A stretch of 64,000 nt of DNA from Bin103 sp002238925 (GTDB taxonomy: Bacteria > Spirochaetota > Spirochaetia > SZUA-6 > Bin103), in the NCBI GenBank assembly GCA_965208065.1, contig OZ242313.1:4340001-4404000 (forward strand). The letters are read 5' to 3'. The notes under the pieces are model-generated. The model had not been told where the DNA came from and did no database searches. It worked only from the letters and a program-made list of their open reading frames with translations. Shown in pieces: positions 44,943 through 53,248 of the stretch. The position numbers and the translations under genes are program-made. How positions within the stretch are numbered: position 1 is the first letter of the stretch; the number at the start of each line of letters is the position of its first letter.

Positions 44943-46736
44943 GTGGACGTGACTCCCGCATACCCGCGCATTCCCTACGGCGAGGCCGACTTCAGGCGCA
45001 TCCGCCTGCGCCAATGGCTGTACGTCGACAAGACCCGCTTCCTGCGGCGTCTGGAACAGGAGCGCTACGCCTTCCTGATCCGGCCGCGGCGGTTCGGCAA
45101 GTCGCTGTGGGTGTCGCTGCTGGAAAACTACTACGACCGCTGGTGGGGCCACGAGTTCGATGCCGTGTTTGCCGGGACCGACATCGGGCACAACCCGACG
45201 ACGGAGCGCCATCGCTACGTTGTCCTGCGCTTCAACTTCTCGGCGGTCAACGATAATCTCGAGACCCTGGAGCGGGAGTTCGAGACTTACTGCCACATCG
45301 AGCTCCGGGGCGCTCTGGAACGGTATCCCGATCTGTTCTCCGAATCGGCGCTGCGGCGCATTCTCGCGCCGCCCTCCATCGCCACCAGACTCAGCGAGCT
45401 GTTTCGATACGTCAGCAACCACGACATCCCGCTGTACGTGCTGATCGACGAGTACGACAACTTTGCCAACACGGTGCTGGCGCACCACGGCGCCAATGCG
45501 TACGAGGCTTTCACGCACGGCGGCGGCTTCTTCCGCAACTTCTTCGCCACTCTGAAGTCCGGCACAGAACGCAGCGGCGGTGGCATCGAACGCCTGTTCG
45601 TTACCGGGGTGTCTCCGGTGACCATGGACGACGTGACCAGCGGCTTCAACATTGGCGTCAACATCAGCATGGACCCGGACTTCAACGAGATGGTCGGCTT
45701 CACCGCGGCGGAGGTGCGCCGCTTGGTCGAGACCTACCGCGACCACGGCGTCTTCGACCAGGACGTGGAAGAAGCCATGGCCCTCATGGGCGAGTGGTAC
45801 AACGGCTACCGATTCGCCAAGACCGCCGATGTCGATCTCTACAACACCGACATGGTGCTCTACTACCTGAAGCATTCGATGCCGAATCGGCCCGTACCCG
45901 ACGAACTCATCGACACGAATGTCCGCATCGACTACGACAAACTGCGCCATCTGCTGGTGATCGGCCGGCAACTGAACGGCAACTTCGACCTGCTGCGGGA
46001 CATCGTCGGCGAAGCGCAGGTGGACACCCGCATCCAAACGAGCTTCCCGGCGAAACGGCTCACCCGACCCGAGAACTTCCTCTCGCTACTGCACTATTTC
46101 GGCCTGCTGAGCATCCGCGGGGTCGTGCGCGGCATTCCGCGGCTGGCGATCCCCAACCAGACGGTGAAGCGGCTGCTGTACGGATATCTTCGCGACGGCT
46201 ACCACGATGTCGAGGCGTTCTCGGTCGACCTGTTCCGGTTCGAGCAGTTGCTGATGCGAATGGCCAACGAGGGAGAGTGGCGGCAGGCGTTGGCGTTCCT
46301 GGGCGAGGCGATCGCACGGCAGACGGGGATCCGCGACTACATCGCCGGGGAGAAGGTGGTGCAAGGGTTCCTGGCCGCCTATCTGAGCGTGACCGACTAC
46401 TTCGTCTTCCGCTCGGAGGCGGAGCTGGGAAAAGGACATGCCGACATCAGCCTGGAACCGCTGATCGCGCGCTACCCGCACCTGCGGCGCGGCTACCTGA
46501 TCGAGTTGAAGTACCTGCGGCGCAGCGAGCCGGCGGACGCCGGAGTGGCCGCTGCGGTGCGCGCCGCGACCGGCCAGTTGCGACGCTACTTGACCGACGA
46601 GCGGCTGGTGCGGCAGTTTCCGGGGGTGCGCTTCACAGGCTTGGCGGTGGTGTTTCACGGCTGGGAGCTCGCGTACTGCGAAGCAGTCAGCGACCGATCG
46701 ATGACAGCCGCTCCACCGGACACCGCCGCTCCCTGA
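44943..46736 (+). CDS. AAA-ATPase-like protein with PD-(D/E)XK nuclease domain
   Basis: 597-residue protein of the AAA-ATPase-like (PF09820) plus PDDEXK_9 (PF08011) architecture. Walker A-like RPRRFGKS lies at residues 48-55, Walker B-like LYVLIDEYDN near 168, SVTMDD-type and YNGY motifs follow, and GYLIELKYLRR near the C-terminus supplies the E-x-K nuclease core. Role unknown; these proteins are abundant, often in variable regions. GTG 44943 is preferred, following an ACGAGG motif. It interrupts the peptide ABC operon between permease and ATPase genes. Confidence 0.87.
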   Translation: MDVTPAYPRIPYGEADFRRIRLRQWLYVDKTRFLRRLEQERYAFLIRPRRFGKSLWVSLLENYYDRWWGHEFDAVFAGTDIGHNPTTERHRYVVLRFNFSAVNDNLETLEREFETYCHIELRGALERYPDLFSESALRRILAPPSIATRLSELFRYVSNHDIPLYVLIDEYDNFANTVLAHHGANAYEAFTHGGGFFRNFFATLKSGTERSGGGIERLFVTGVSPVTMDDVTSGFNIGVNISMDPDFNEMVGFTAAEVRRLVETYRDHGVFDQDVEEAMALMGEWYNGYRFAKTADVDLYNTDMVLYYLKHSMPNRPVPDELIDTNVRIDYDKLRHLLVIGRQLNGNFDLLRDIVGEAQVDTRIQTSFPAKRLTRPENFLSLLHYFGLLSIRGVVRGIPRLAIPNQTVKRLLYGYLRDGYHDVEAFSVDLFRFEQLLMRMANEGEWRQALAFLGEAIARQTGIRDYIAGEKVVQGFLAAYLSVTDYFVFRSEAELGKGHADISLEPLIARYPHLRRGYLIELKYLRRSEPADAGVAAAVRAATGQLRRYLTDERLVRQFPGVRFTGLAVVFHGWELAYCEAVSDRSMTAAPPDTAAP

Positions 46737-46822
46737 ACCGAAGCCGGACGCTCGGCGACAGCGGCCGGATACCGTCGCCGCCAGCGGACCTCGCCGCGGG
46801 AAGCACATTGAGCGAATGCACC

Positions 46823-46860
46823 CAGGCGCGCCAGGCGCGCCAGGCGCGCAGGCGCGCAGC
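46823..46860 (+). repeat. Short tandem repeat of a 9-bp GGCGCGCCA-like unit
   Basis: About four imperfect copies of (C)AGGCGCGC lie just upstream of a TTGACA promoter. Too short and irregular to be a CRISPR; may be a slippage-prone element upstream of the oppDF promoter. Confidence 0.55.
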
Positions 46861-46865
46861 GCGAG

Positions 46866-46893
46866 TTGACACCGTGATGCCCGCATGCAGAAT
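46866..46893 (+). promoter_or_regulatory. Internal promoter for the OppD-OppF genes
   Basis: Perfect TTGACA (46866-46871), 16-bp spacer, CAGAAT (46888-46893). It would restore expression of the ATPase genes after the inserted AAA-nuclease gene. Confidence 0.58.
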
Positions 46894-46910
46894 TGCAACG
46901 GGAGCGCGCG

Positions 46911-47927
46911 GTGGACGGGAAGTTGCTTGAGGTGAAGGACCTGTCCATTTCGTTTCCGACCGAGGCGGGTGTAATCCGGGCGGTCAACGAGGTGTCGTTC
47001 GAGGTACCGCGGCGCACCACCGTGGGCGTGGTGGGGGAGAGCGGCTGCGGCAAGTCGGTTACCGCCCGCGCCCTGCTCAACATCGTGCAGCCGCCGGGGC
47101 GCATTGACGGCGGCGAAGTGCTGTTCCATGGCGACGACGGCGCGGGCGAGCCGGTCGACCTGCTGTCGATGGCGCCCAAGGGCGCGGCCATCCGCCACTT
47201 CCGCGGCAAGCGCATCGCCATGATCTTCCAGGATCCGATGACCTGCCTGAGCCCCGTGCACACGGTCGGCAACCAGATCGCCGAGTCGATCCGCATCCAC
47301 GACCGCGACGTGTCCGCTGGCGAGGCGCGCGACCGGGCGGTGGCGCTGCTGACCGAGGTGGGCATCCCCAACCCGGCGGGACGCCTGGATTCCTACTCCT
47401 TCGAACTCAGCGGCGGCATGCGCCAGCGCGCGCTGATGGCGGTGGCGCTGGCGGCGGAGCCGGAGCTGCTGATCGCGGACGAGCCCACCACCGCCATCGA
47501 CGTCACCATCCAGGCCAAGTTCCTGGACCTGATCGGGCGCCTGCAGGACGAGCGCCACATGTCGATTCTGTTCATTACCCACGACCTGGGCGTGATCGCC
47601 GAGATCAGCCGCGTGGTGGTGGTGATGTATCTCGGCCGCGTGGTCGAGGTCGGCCGGGTGGAGGAGATCTACGAGCGCCCGCTGCATCCCTACACCCAGC
47701 TCCTGTTCCGGTCGATCCCGAACGAGCACGTGCCGCGCAAGACGCCGCTGGCCCAGATCAAGGGCGTGGTGCCGGACCCGTTCTCGCGCCCACCGGGCTG
47801 TCCGTTCAGCGACCGCTGCCCGAGCTTCGTGCAGGGCACCTGCGACGCCGCGGTGCCGCCGCTGTACGAGGTGGAGGAACAGCACCACGCACGCTGCTTC
47901 CTCTACGACGGCGAGGTCGCCGGGTGA
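46911..47927 (+). CDS. ABC transporter ATP-binding protein, OppD/DppD type
   Basis: 338-residue ATPase with Walker A GESGCGKS, signature LSGGMRQR, Walker B LLIADEPTTAID, and the C-terminal oligopeptide-transporter Cys-rich cap (GCPFSDRCP). GTG 46911 preceded by GGGAGCG is the start. Powers the importer with OppF. Confidence 0.93.
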   Translation: MDGKLLEVKDLSISFPTEAGVIRAVNEVSFEVPRRTTVGVVGESGCGKSVTARALLNIVQPPGRIDGGEVLFHGDDGAGEPVDLLSMAPKGAAIRHFRGKRIAMIFQDPMTCLSPVHTVGNQIAESIRIHDRDVSAGEARDRAVALLTEVGIPNPAGRLDSYSFELSGGMRQRALMAVALAAEPELLIADEPTTAIDVTIQAKFLDLIGRLQDERHMSILFITHDLGVIAEISRVVVVMYLGRVVEVGRVEEIYERPLHPYTQLLFRSIPNEHVPRKTPLAQIKGVVPDPFSRPPGCPFSDRCPSFVQGTCDAAVPPLYEVEEQHHARCFLYDGEVAG

Positions 47928-48943
47928 CCGACAAGGCGAACGGCGCGCTGTTGGAGCTGCGCCGCCTGCGCAAGCACTTTCCGATCCAGCGGGGCGTGTT
48001 GCGGCGCACCGTGGGCTGGATCCGCGCCGTGGACGACATCGACCTGGAGGTGAACACCGGCGAGACCGTGGGCCTGGTCGGCGAGAGCGGCTGCGGCAAG
48101 ACCACCGCCCTGCGCACCATCGTGCGCGCCGTCGAGCCGACCGACGGCGAGATCCTGTTCCGGACCAACGGCGAGATGAAGTCGATCACCGCTCTCGAAT
48201 CCGACGCACTGCGGGAAGTGCGGCAGCAGATACGGGTGATCTTTCAGGACCCGCAGTCTTCGCTCAATCCGCGCTTCAAGATCCGGGACATCATCGCCGA
48301 GCCGCTGAAGGCGTACGGCGTGACCGCCAGCCGCGGCGAGCTCGACGACATCGTCGTCGACACCATGGAGCGGGTCGGTCTGGACCGCGCCTACGTCAAC
48401 CACTACCCCTACTCGCTCAGCGGCGGCCAGCGCCAGCGGGTCGGCATCGCCCGCGCGCTGACCACGCGGCCGCGGCTGATCCTGGCCGACGAGCCCACCT
48501 CCGCTCTCGATGCCAGCGTGCAGGCACAGATCATCAACCTGCTGCTGCAGTTACAACAACAGATGCACCTGTCGATGTTGTTCGTGACCCACGACCTGAG
48601 CGTGGTGCGCCACGTCAGCGACCGCATCGCGATCATGTACCTGGGCGAAATCGTGGAACTCGGCGACACCGACGAGGTGTTCCAGCGCCCCCGCCACCCC
48701 TACACCGAGGCGCTGTTCGCCGCCATCCCCAAGCCCGACCCGCGCCAGCCCAGCCGCCGGATCATCGTGGAAGGCGACATCCCCGATCCCGCCCACCGGC
48801 CGTCCGGTTGCCCGTTCCACCCCCGCTGCCGCTACGCCACCGACCTGTGCTCAACCGAGAAACCGGCCCTCGAGAACCGCGACGGCGCCCACCCCGTAGC
48901 CTGCCACTTTCCCCTCCCCCACGGCGAACAACCGGCCGAATAG
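47924..48943 (+). CDS. ABC transporter ATP-binding protein, OppF/DppF type
   Basis: 339-residue ATPase with Walker A GESGCGKT, signature LSGGQRQR, Walker B LILADEPTSALD and the C-terminal GCPFHPRC motif. The GTG start overlaps the OppD stop (GTGA). Last gene of the importer operon; convergent with an amidohydrolase 16 bp away. Confidence 0.93.
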   Translation: MTDKANGALLELRRLRKHFPIQRGVLRRTVGWIRAVDDIDLEVNTGETVGLVGESGCGKTTALRTIVRAVEPTDGEILFRTNGEMKSITALESDALREVRQQIRVIFQDPQSSLNPRFKIRDIIAEPLKAYGVTASRGELDDIVVDTMERVGLDRAYVNHYPYSLSGGQRQRVGIARALTTRPRLILADEPTSALDASVQAQIINLLLQLQQQMHLSMLFVTHDLSVVRHVSDRIAIMYLGEIVELGDTDEVFQRPRHPYTEALFAAIPKPDPRQPSRRIIVEGDIPDPAHRPSGCPFHPRCRYATDLCSTEKPALENRDGAHPVACHFPLPHGEQPAE

Positions 48944-48959
48944 GCTGGCGCCAGCGGTG

Positions 48960-49823
48960 TCAGGGGCCTCCGGCGGCGGGAGCCGCGGCGCCGAATTTCC
49001 AGATGCTGAGCGCCGTCTTGGCGAACAGCCACTCATGGTCTGCGGCGTTCAGGAAGGGCATGTGGCGGCGAAACAGGTCCAGGGCGGCGCGGTAGCCGAT
49101 GTTGCGGAAGATGTGTGGGAAGTCGGTGCCCCACAGCAGTCGCTTCGGACCGAAGGCGTCGTAGATGCGCTCGTAGACCGCATGCTGATCCGGGAACGGG
49201 TAGCGGTCGGCTCCCGCTCCCGGCAGCGCGGCCTGCGCCGCCTGCGGCGTGAGCTTGACGTACACGTTCGGGTAGCGCGCCAGGGCGAGGACCTTGCGCA
49301 ACTGCGGAAGGGGCTGTTCCTCGTACACCGCGGCGCCGCCGAGGTGATCGAGAATCACCTTGACCCCTTCGTGGCGGGCAACGATCGGCTCGATGGCCGG
49401 CTGCATCGCCGCCGGGCCGAAGCTCAGCATGCAGGCGCCCAGTTCCTCCGCCTTGCCCCAGATCGGGTCCTGGCCGGGAGCCGCCCACTCCGCCGGGTCG
49501 TCGGCTCGCCCCAGGTGCATGCGCAACCCCTCGAAGCCGTCTTCCGAGACCAGCCGTTCAAGCCGCTCCACCGCATCGGGCGCACGCCGGTCCATGATCG
49601 CGATGCCGGCGAAGGTGGTAGGGTACCGGGACAGGCAGTCGGCAACGTAGCGGTTGTCGAACAGGTAGTGGATCGGCTGCACGATGCACGCCTTGTCGAC
49701 GCCGTGCTTGGCCATGGTCTCCAGCAGCAGCGCCACCGTGCCTGCCTCCGCCGTCCCCTCACCGGCCCACGGATAACGCTCCGGGTCGTCGCTCCACACG
49801 TGCAAATGGCTGTCGATGATCAT
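48960..49823 (-). CDS. Amidohydrolase 2 family hydrolase
   Basis: 287-residue TIM-barrel amidohydrolase: metal-binding HxH in DSHLHVW at the N-terminus, then ILDHLGG and GTDFPH. Enzymes of this group hydrolyse lactones or decarboxylate small acids. GGGAG lies upstream of the ATG at 49823. Divergent from a sugar isomerase, with which it may share a catabolic pathway. Confidence 0.85.
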   Translation of the reverse strand: MIIDSHLHVWSDDPERYPWAGEGTAEAGTVALLLETMAKHGVDKACIVQPIHYLFDNRYVADCLSRYPTTFAGIAIMDRRAPDAVERLERLVSEDGFEGLRMHLGRADDPAEWAAPGQDPIWGKAEELGACMLSFGPAAMQPAIEPIVARHEGVKVILDHLGGAAVYEEQPLPQLRKVLALARYPNVYVKLTPQAAQAALPGAGADRYPFPDQHAVYERIYDAFGPKRLLWGTDFPHIFRNIGYRAALDLFRRHMPFLNAADHEWLFAKTALSIWKFGAAAPAAGGP

Positions 49824-49843
49824 CGTTTCTCCCGCAGCTCCAC

Positions 49844-49849
49844 TATACT
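49844..49849 (+). promoter_or_regulatory. Overlapping divergent -10 elements
   Basis: TATACT on the plus strand ends 6 nt before the ATG at 49856, and the same near-palindromic site reads AGTATAGT on the minus strand toward the amidohydrolase gene. The two genes would compete for or share this site. Confidence 0.45.
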
Positions 49850-49855
49850 GGAGCG

Positions 49856-50650
49856 ATGATCAAGCTTGGCTGCAACTTTCTGAGCCTCCGGGACACCGGC
49901 GTCGAAGAGTTCATCAGGATCTGCTACGACCTGCGGCTGGACGTGGTCGACTTCCACCAGCAGGCGTTCCAGTCGACCGACCCGGCCTACCTCACCCCCA
50001 TCAAGCTGCTGTGCCTCCGGTACGGCCTGCCGATCGGCTACATAGGCGTCAGCGGGCTGTTCCACGGTACCGCCGAGGAGCGCCGCCGGCACGCCGCCGA
50101 CTCGAAACGCGCCGTCGACCTGGCGGCGTTCCTGGGCTCGCCCCTCATCCGCATGTTCTGCGCCACCGTCCCGGCCAGGAACGGCGACGGCGAGCACACT
50201 TGGCCGGCGATGATCGCCGGCTACCGCGAGGTGGCCGACTATGCCGCCGCCCGCGGCGTTGCCATCGGCCTGCAGAACCACCCGTCGACCGGCAAGGAGA
50301 TGCTGCGCATCCGGCGCGAGGTCGACCGCGACAACTTCAACTTCATCATGGATACGGGGCAGTGGCTGGGATCGCCGGGCTCCGAGCCGCGCGGCGAGAC
50401 CGATCCGCGGCACGACTTCTACGGCTACATGGCGCAGACCATTGCGCATGCCTCCTACATCCGCACCAAGTTCTACCGCATCGAGAGCGGCACCGAAGAG
50501 TGGCTCGACTACGAGCGCATCGTCGCGATCATCAAGGCCGCGGGTTACAACGGCTGCATCTCCATCGTGTACGAGGGCGAGCACCCGGACCGCGTCGAGC
50601 AGGTCCGTCTCGCCGCGGCCTGGCTTCGGGACCGCCTGGCGGGATTCTGA
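49856..50650 (+). CDS. Sugar phosphate isomerase/epimerase (TIM-barrel)
   Basis: 264-residue AP-endonuclease-2/xylose-isomerase-like barrel. Metal-ligand regions are visible in DFHQQAF, QNHPSTG, IMDTGQW and a late SIVYEGEHP. It would isomerise a keto sugar or inosose. The start lies 6 nt after a -10 hexamer, suggesting leaderless expression. Precedes two PhyH genes. Confidence 0.85.
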   Translation: MIKLGCNFLSLRDTGVEEFIRICYDLRLDVVDFHQQAFQSTDPAYLTPIKLLCLRYGLPIGYIGVSGLFHGTAEERRRHAADSKRAVDLAAFLGSPLIRMFCATVPARNGDGEHTWPAMIAGYREVADYAAARGVAIGLQNHPSTGKEMLRIRREVDRDNFNFIMDTGQWLGSPGSEPRGETDPRHDFYGYMAQTIAHASYIRTKFYRIESGTEEWLDYERIVAIIKAAGYNGCISIVYEGEHPDRVEQVRLAAAWLRDRLAGF

Positions 50651-50680
50651 CCTCCGGCCGGTTACGCCGGGCGGCGCTCG

Positions 50681-50709
50681 TTGACACGGTGACGGGCGCG
50701 TGGCAGATT
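50681..50709 (+). promoter_or_regulatory. Leaderless promoter of the PhyH gene at 50716
   Basis: Perfect TTGACA (50681-50686), 17-bp spacer, CAGATT (50704-50709), 6 nt to the ATG. No Shine-Dalgarno possible. Confidence 0.68.
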
Positions 50710-50715
50710 CGAGCG

Positions 50716-51591
50716 ATGCCCGCGACGGTGTTCGACCAAGCGCAAGTGGAAGCGTATCGCAACGACGGCTACCTGCTGCTGCGGGACGCGTTCGACGACG
50801 CGGCCTTACAGCCGGTGCGCGACGCCATCGACGCCGAGGTGGATCAGCTCGCCGTCCGGTTCCACCGGGAGGGCAAGGTCAGCTCGCTCTATGCGGATGA
50901 GCCGTTCAACCGGCGCCTGGTGCTGCTTTGCGAGGAAGCCGGGGAGCAGGTGAAGATCTGGGAGCTGCGAACGCGCGCCTCGGTTACTCCCGCGCTGTAC
51001 GACTTCGTACGCCATCCCGCGCTGCTGGATCTTCTGACCGCATTGCTGGGCCCGGAAGTAGCCTGGACGGGCAGCTTCGCGGTGCGCATCAAGCTGCCGG
51101 AGACCGAGGAGACCGCGTTCCCCTGGCACCAGGACACCCAGTACTACGGCAACCCGACCCAGCACCTGCACGTGATCTCGGTGTGGATTCCGCTGGTGGA
51201 CGTGGACGAGCACAACGGCTGCATGCACTTGCTTGCCGGCAGCCACAAATGGGGTCTGCTCGACGGCGCGCGGGACGACCAGCGTGTGGTGCGCATGTTC
51301 GAGGACGTGGAACAACGTTCCAAACCGGTCGTGCTGCCGATGCGGCGCGGCGGCCTGCTGGCGTTCAGCAACCTCACCTGCCACGCCAGCATGATGAACA
51401 CCACCAACGAGATGCGCTGGAGCGTCGACCTCCGCTACGTCGTCCCCGAGGCGGCCGCCGCGCGCAGCGACGACGAGCGGCATGGCTACGCCACCATCTA
51501 CGACCACTACCGCATGCGCCCAATCACCGTGGCCAGCCGCGACCCCGACCAGGTAGTGCCCTGGGAGCAGATCCGCAACCTGGTCAGTTAA
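50716..51591 (+). CDS. Phytanoyl-CoA dioxygenase (PhyH) family protein
   Basis: 291-residue Fe(II)/2-oxoglutarate oxygenase. The iron triad is HQD in PWHQDTQYYG and the distal His in TCHASMM, with Arg in WSVDLRY for 2-oxoglutarate. PhyH enzymes hydroxylate diverse substrates; identity unknown. Start fixed by the leaderless promoter. Confidence 0.88.
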   Translation: MPATVFDQAQVEAYRNDGYLLLRDAFDDAALQPVRDAIDAEVDQLAVRFHREGKVSSLYADEPFNRRLVLLCEEAGEQVKIWELRTRASVTPALYDFVRHPALLDLLTALLGPEVAWTGSFAVRIKLPETEETAFPWHQDTQYYGNPTQHLHVISVWIPLVDVDEHNGCMHLLAGSHKWGLLDGARDDQRVVRMFEDVEQRSKPVVLPMRRGGLLAFSNLTCHASMMNTTNEMRWSVDLRYVVPEAAAARSDDERHGYATIYDHYRMRPITVASRDPDQVVPWEQIRNLVS

Positions 51592-51636
51592 TACCCTCCT
51601 TACTACCCTCTCTCAAGCGCGGCGACCGATGGAAGG

Positions 51637-51665
51637 TTGCCGGGCGCCCTACAACCTCATAGTCT
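51637..51665 (+). promoter_or_regulatory. Leaderless promoter of the PhyH gene at 51672
   Basis: TTGCCG (51637-51642), 17-bp spacer, TAGTCT (51660-51665), 6 nt to the ATG. Confidence 0.62.
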
Positions 51666-51671
51666 GGCCCC

Positions 51672-52535
51672 ATGGCTACTGCCCTGCCCCTGGTTGCCCA
51701 CTCCACGCTGGAGGAGCAGATTGCGGCGCTGGAGCGTGACGGCTACCTCTACATTCCCGGGTTTCTGAACGCGGACGAGGTGGCCGAGTTGCGCGCCGCC
51801 GCCGCGCGCATCGCGCCGGTGCCGGAGAACCTGGACACCGACCTGACACCGGAGCGCGACGGCTACCTGAACAAGTGCATCAACAACGCGTTCAACCGCG
51901 ACCCGCTGTTCCTGAAGTACCTCGACAAGCCGGGCCTGATCGACCTGGCCGAAGCGGTCCACGGCACCGACTGCCACATCATCGCCATGCACACCTGGAT
52001 GGTGGGCCCGGGCCGTCCCGACCAGTCCCTGCACACCGACTGGCTGCCGATCTCCCTGCCCGCGGACGTGGCGGCCGATCCCCGGGTGCGCCTGCCGATC
52101 TTCATCACCACCGCCCACGTCTACCTGGACGACATCACCGACGAGATCGGGCCCACCGCCATCGTACCGGGGAGCCACCGCTCCGGGCGCGCTCCCGACC
52201 CGGCCCAGGACGCCAGCCGGCGAGGCGACCGCAGCCGCGCCAACGGCGGCGCGGCGCCGTCACAGCCGGAACTGGAGTGGAACGGCGTTGGCGAGCACAG
52301 CCCGCTGTGCAAGGCGGGCGACTGCCTGTTCTTCCGCTGCGAACTGTGGCACCGCGGCGCCGCCAACCGCAGCGGCCGCATCCGCCACACCTTCATGATT
52401 CACTACGCGCACCGCATGATTGCCCAGAAGTTCCCGCCCTACCTGAAGTTCCGGTTCGACCCCGAGATCGTCGCCCGTGCCACCCCGCGCCAGCGCCGCC
52501 TGCTCGGCGAGCACGCCCAGAGCAACTACGACTGA
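51672..52535 (+). CDS. Phytanoyl-CoA dioxygenase (PhyH) family protein
   Basis: 287-residue paralogue of the previous gene, with HTD in SLHTDWLP and the distal His/Arg in ELWHRGAANRSGRIRHTF. Only distantly similar to its neighbour, so not a recent tandem duplicate. Each gene has its own promoter. Confidence 0.88.
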   Translation: MATALPLVAHSTLEEQIAALERDGYLYIPGFLNADEVAELRAAAARIAPVPENLDTDLTPERDGYLNKCINNAFNRDPLFLKYLDKPGLIDLAEAVHGTDCHIIAMHTWMVGPGRPDQSLHTDWLPISLPADVAADPRVRLPIFITTAHVYLDDITDEIGPTAIVPGSHRSGRAPDPAQDASRRGDRSRANGGAAPSQPELEWNGVGEHSPLCKAGDCLFFRCELWHRGAANRSGRIRHTFMIHYAHRMIAQKFPPYLKFRFDPEIVARATPRQRRLLGEHAQSNYD

Positions 52536-52570
52536 CCTGCTTCCGGCCGGTCGCGCCGTGATGCAGGCGC

Positions 52571-52945
52571 TCACGCGCGCAGGCATGGCACGTCGTAGCG
52601 GGGGATCGTGCCGTCGCGGGTCACAATGGTCAGACCCTCCAGACCAGCTTGCGCGATCTGGATGCGGTCGAACGGATCGGCATGGATCGACGGCAGTTCG
52701 GCAACCGCCAAAGCGTGGCGGACCGTGATCGGCAGGTGCTGAAACCGCTCCTCTTCAAGGGCGGCTTCGAGATCGTCGGGAGCCTCCAGCTTGCCGAGCT
52801 GACGCTTGATGGTAATCTCCCAGGCCACCGCCGCGCTCACGAACACCCGGGTGCGCGGGTCGGCGATGAGCCTGCGGGAAGGCGTTTGCAGCGACGCCGG
52901 ATCATCCAGCCACCACAGCAGAACGTGGGTATCGAGCAACAGCAT
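52571..52945 (-). CDS. PIN-domain ribonuclease toxin (VapC type)
   Basis: 124-residue PIN protein: Asp5 (LDTHVLLWW), Glu43 (AWEITIK), Asp90/Asp93 (HADPFDR) and Asp111 (TRDG). The LDTHVLLWWL start is typical of the Sll0205-like group paired with Phd antitoxins. Starts 10 bp after the antitoxin stop. Confidence 0.88.
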   Translation of the reverse strand: MLLLDTHVLLWWLDDPASLQTPSRRLIADPRTRVFVSAAVAWEITIKRQLGKLEAPDDLEAALEEERFQHLPITVRHALAVAELPSIHADPFDRIQIAQAGLEGLTIVTRDGTIPRYDVPCLRA

Positions 52946-52955
52946 GATTGGCGAT

Positions 52956-53195
52956 TCAATCGTGGCGGCCGGAGAATGCGTCCGTCAGTTCGGCCGGCAG
53001 TTCGTCGAAGTCGGTGGCGATCCGAACCCGTCCGCGCCACTGGCCACCGCGCCTCGGCGCTCCGGCATCCTGGTACGCAATGAGCTTGGCCACCGGCTTG
53101 CCCGCCTTGCCGATCACGATCTCTTCACCGCGCCGGACGCGCTCCACGAGACGCGAGAAGTTGGTCTTGGCCTGATGAATGTTCTGGATCTCCAT
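52956..53195 (-). CDS. Phd/YefM-type antitoxin
   Basis: 79-residue antitoxin: IHQAKTNFSRLVERVRRGEEIVIGKAGKPVAKL is split here into the Phd fold (residues 6-38), followed by a toxin-binding tail rich in Asp and Leu (FDELPAELTDAF). Leaderless start 6 nt after its -10, with an autoregulatory palindrome at the promoter. Confidence 0.87.
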   Translation of the reverse strand: MEIQNIHQAKTNFSRLVERVRRGEEIVIGKAGKPVAKLIAYQDAGAPRRGGQWRGRVRIATDFDELPAELTDAFSGRHD

Positions 53196-53196
53196 A

Positions 53197-53231
53197 GACT
53201 AACGTTAGTCCGACAAGTCAGAGAAGGGCAA
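53197..53231 (-). promoter_or_regulatory. Phd-PIN promoter with palindromic operator
   Basis: GACTAACGTTAGTC at 53197-53210 is a perfect 14-bp palindrome. It contains the minus-strand -10 TAACGT (53202-53207), 6 nt before the ATG, with TTGCCC (53226-53231) 18 bp upstream. Binding of the antitoxin here would block transcription. Confidence 0.68.
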
Positions 53232-53248
53232 GCGCAGATGACCGGAAC

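Noticed and set aside
46823..46860. Possible CRISPR or large tandem array
   Set aside because: Units are only about 9 bp, imperfect and without spacers.
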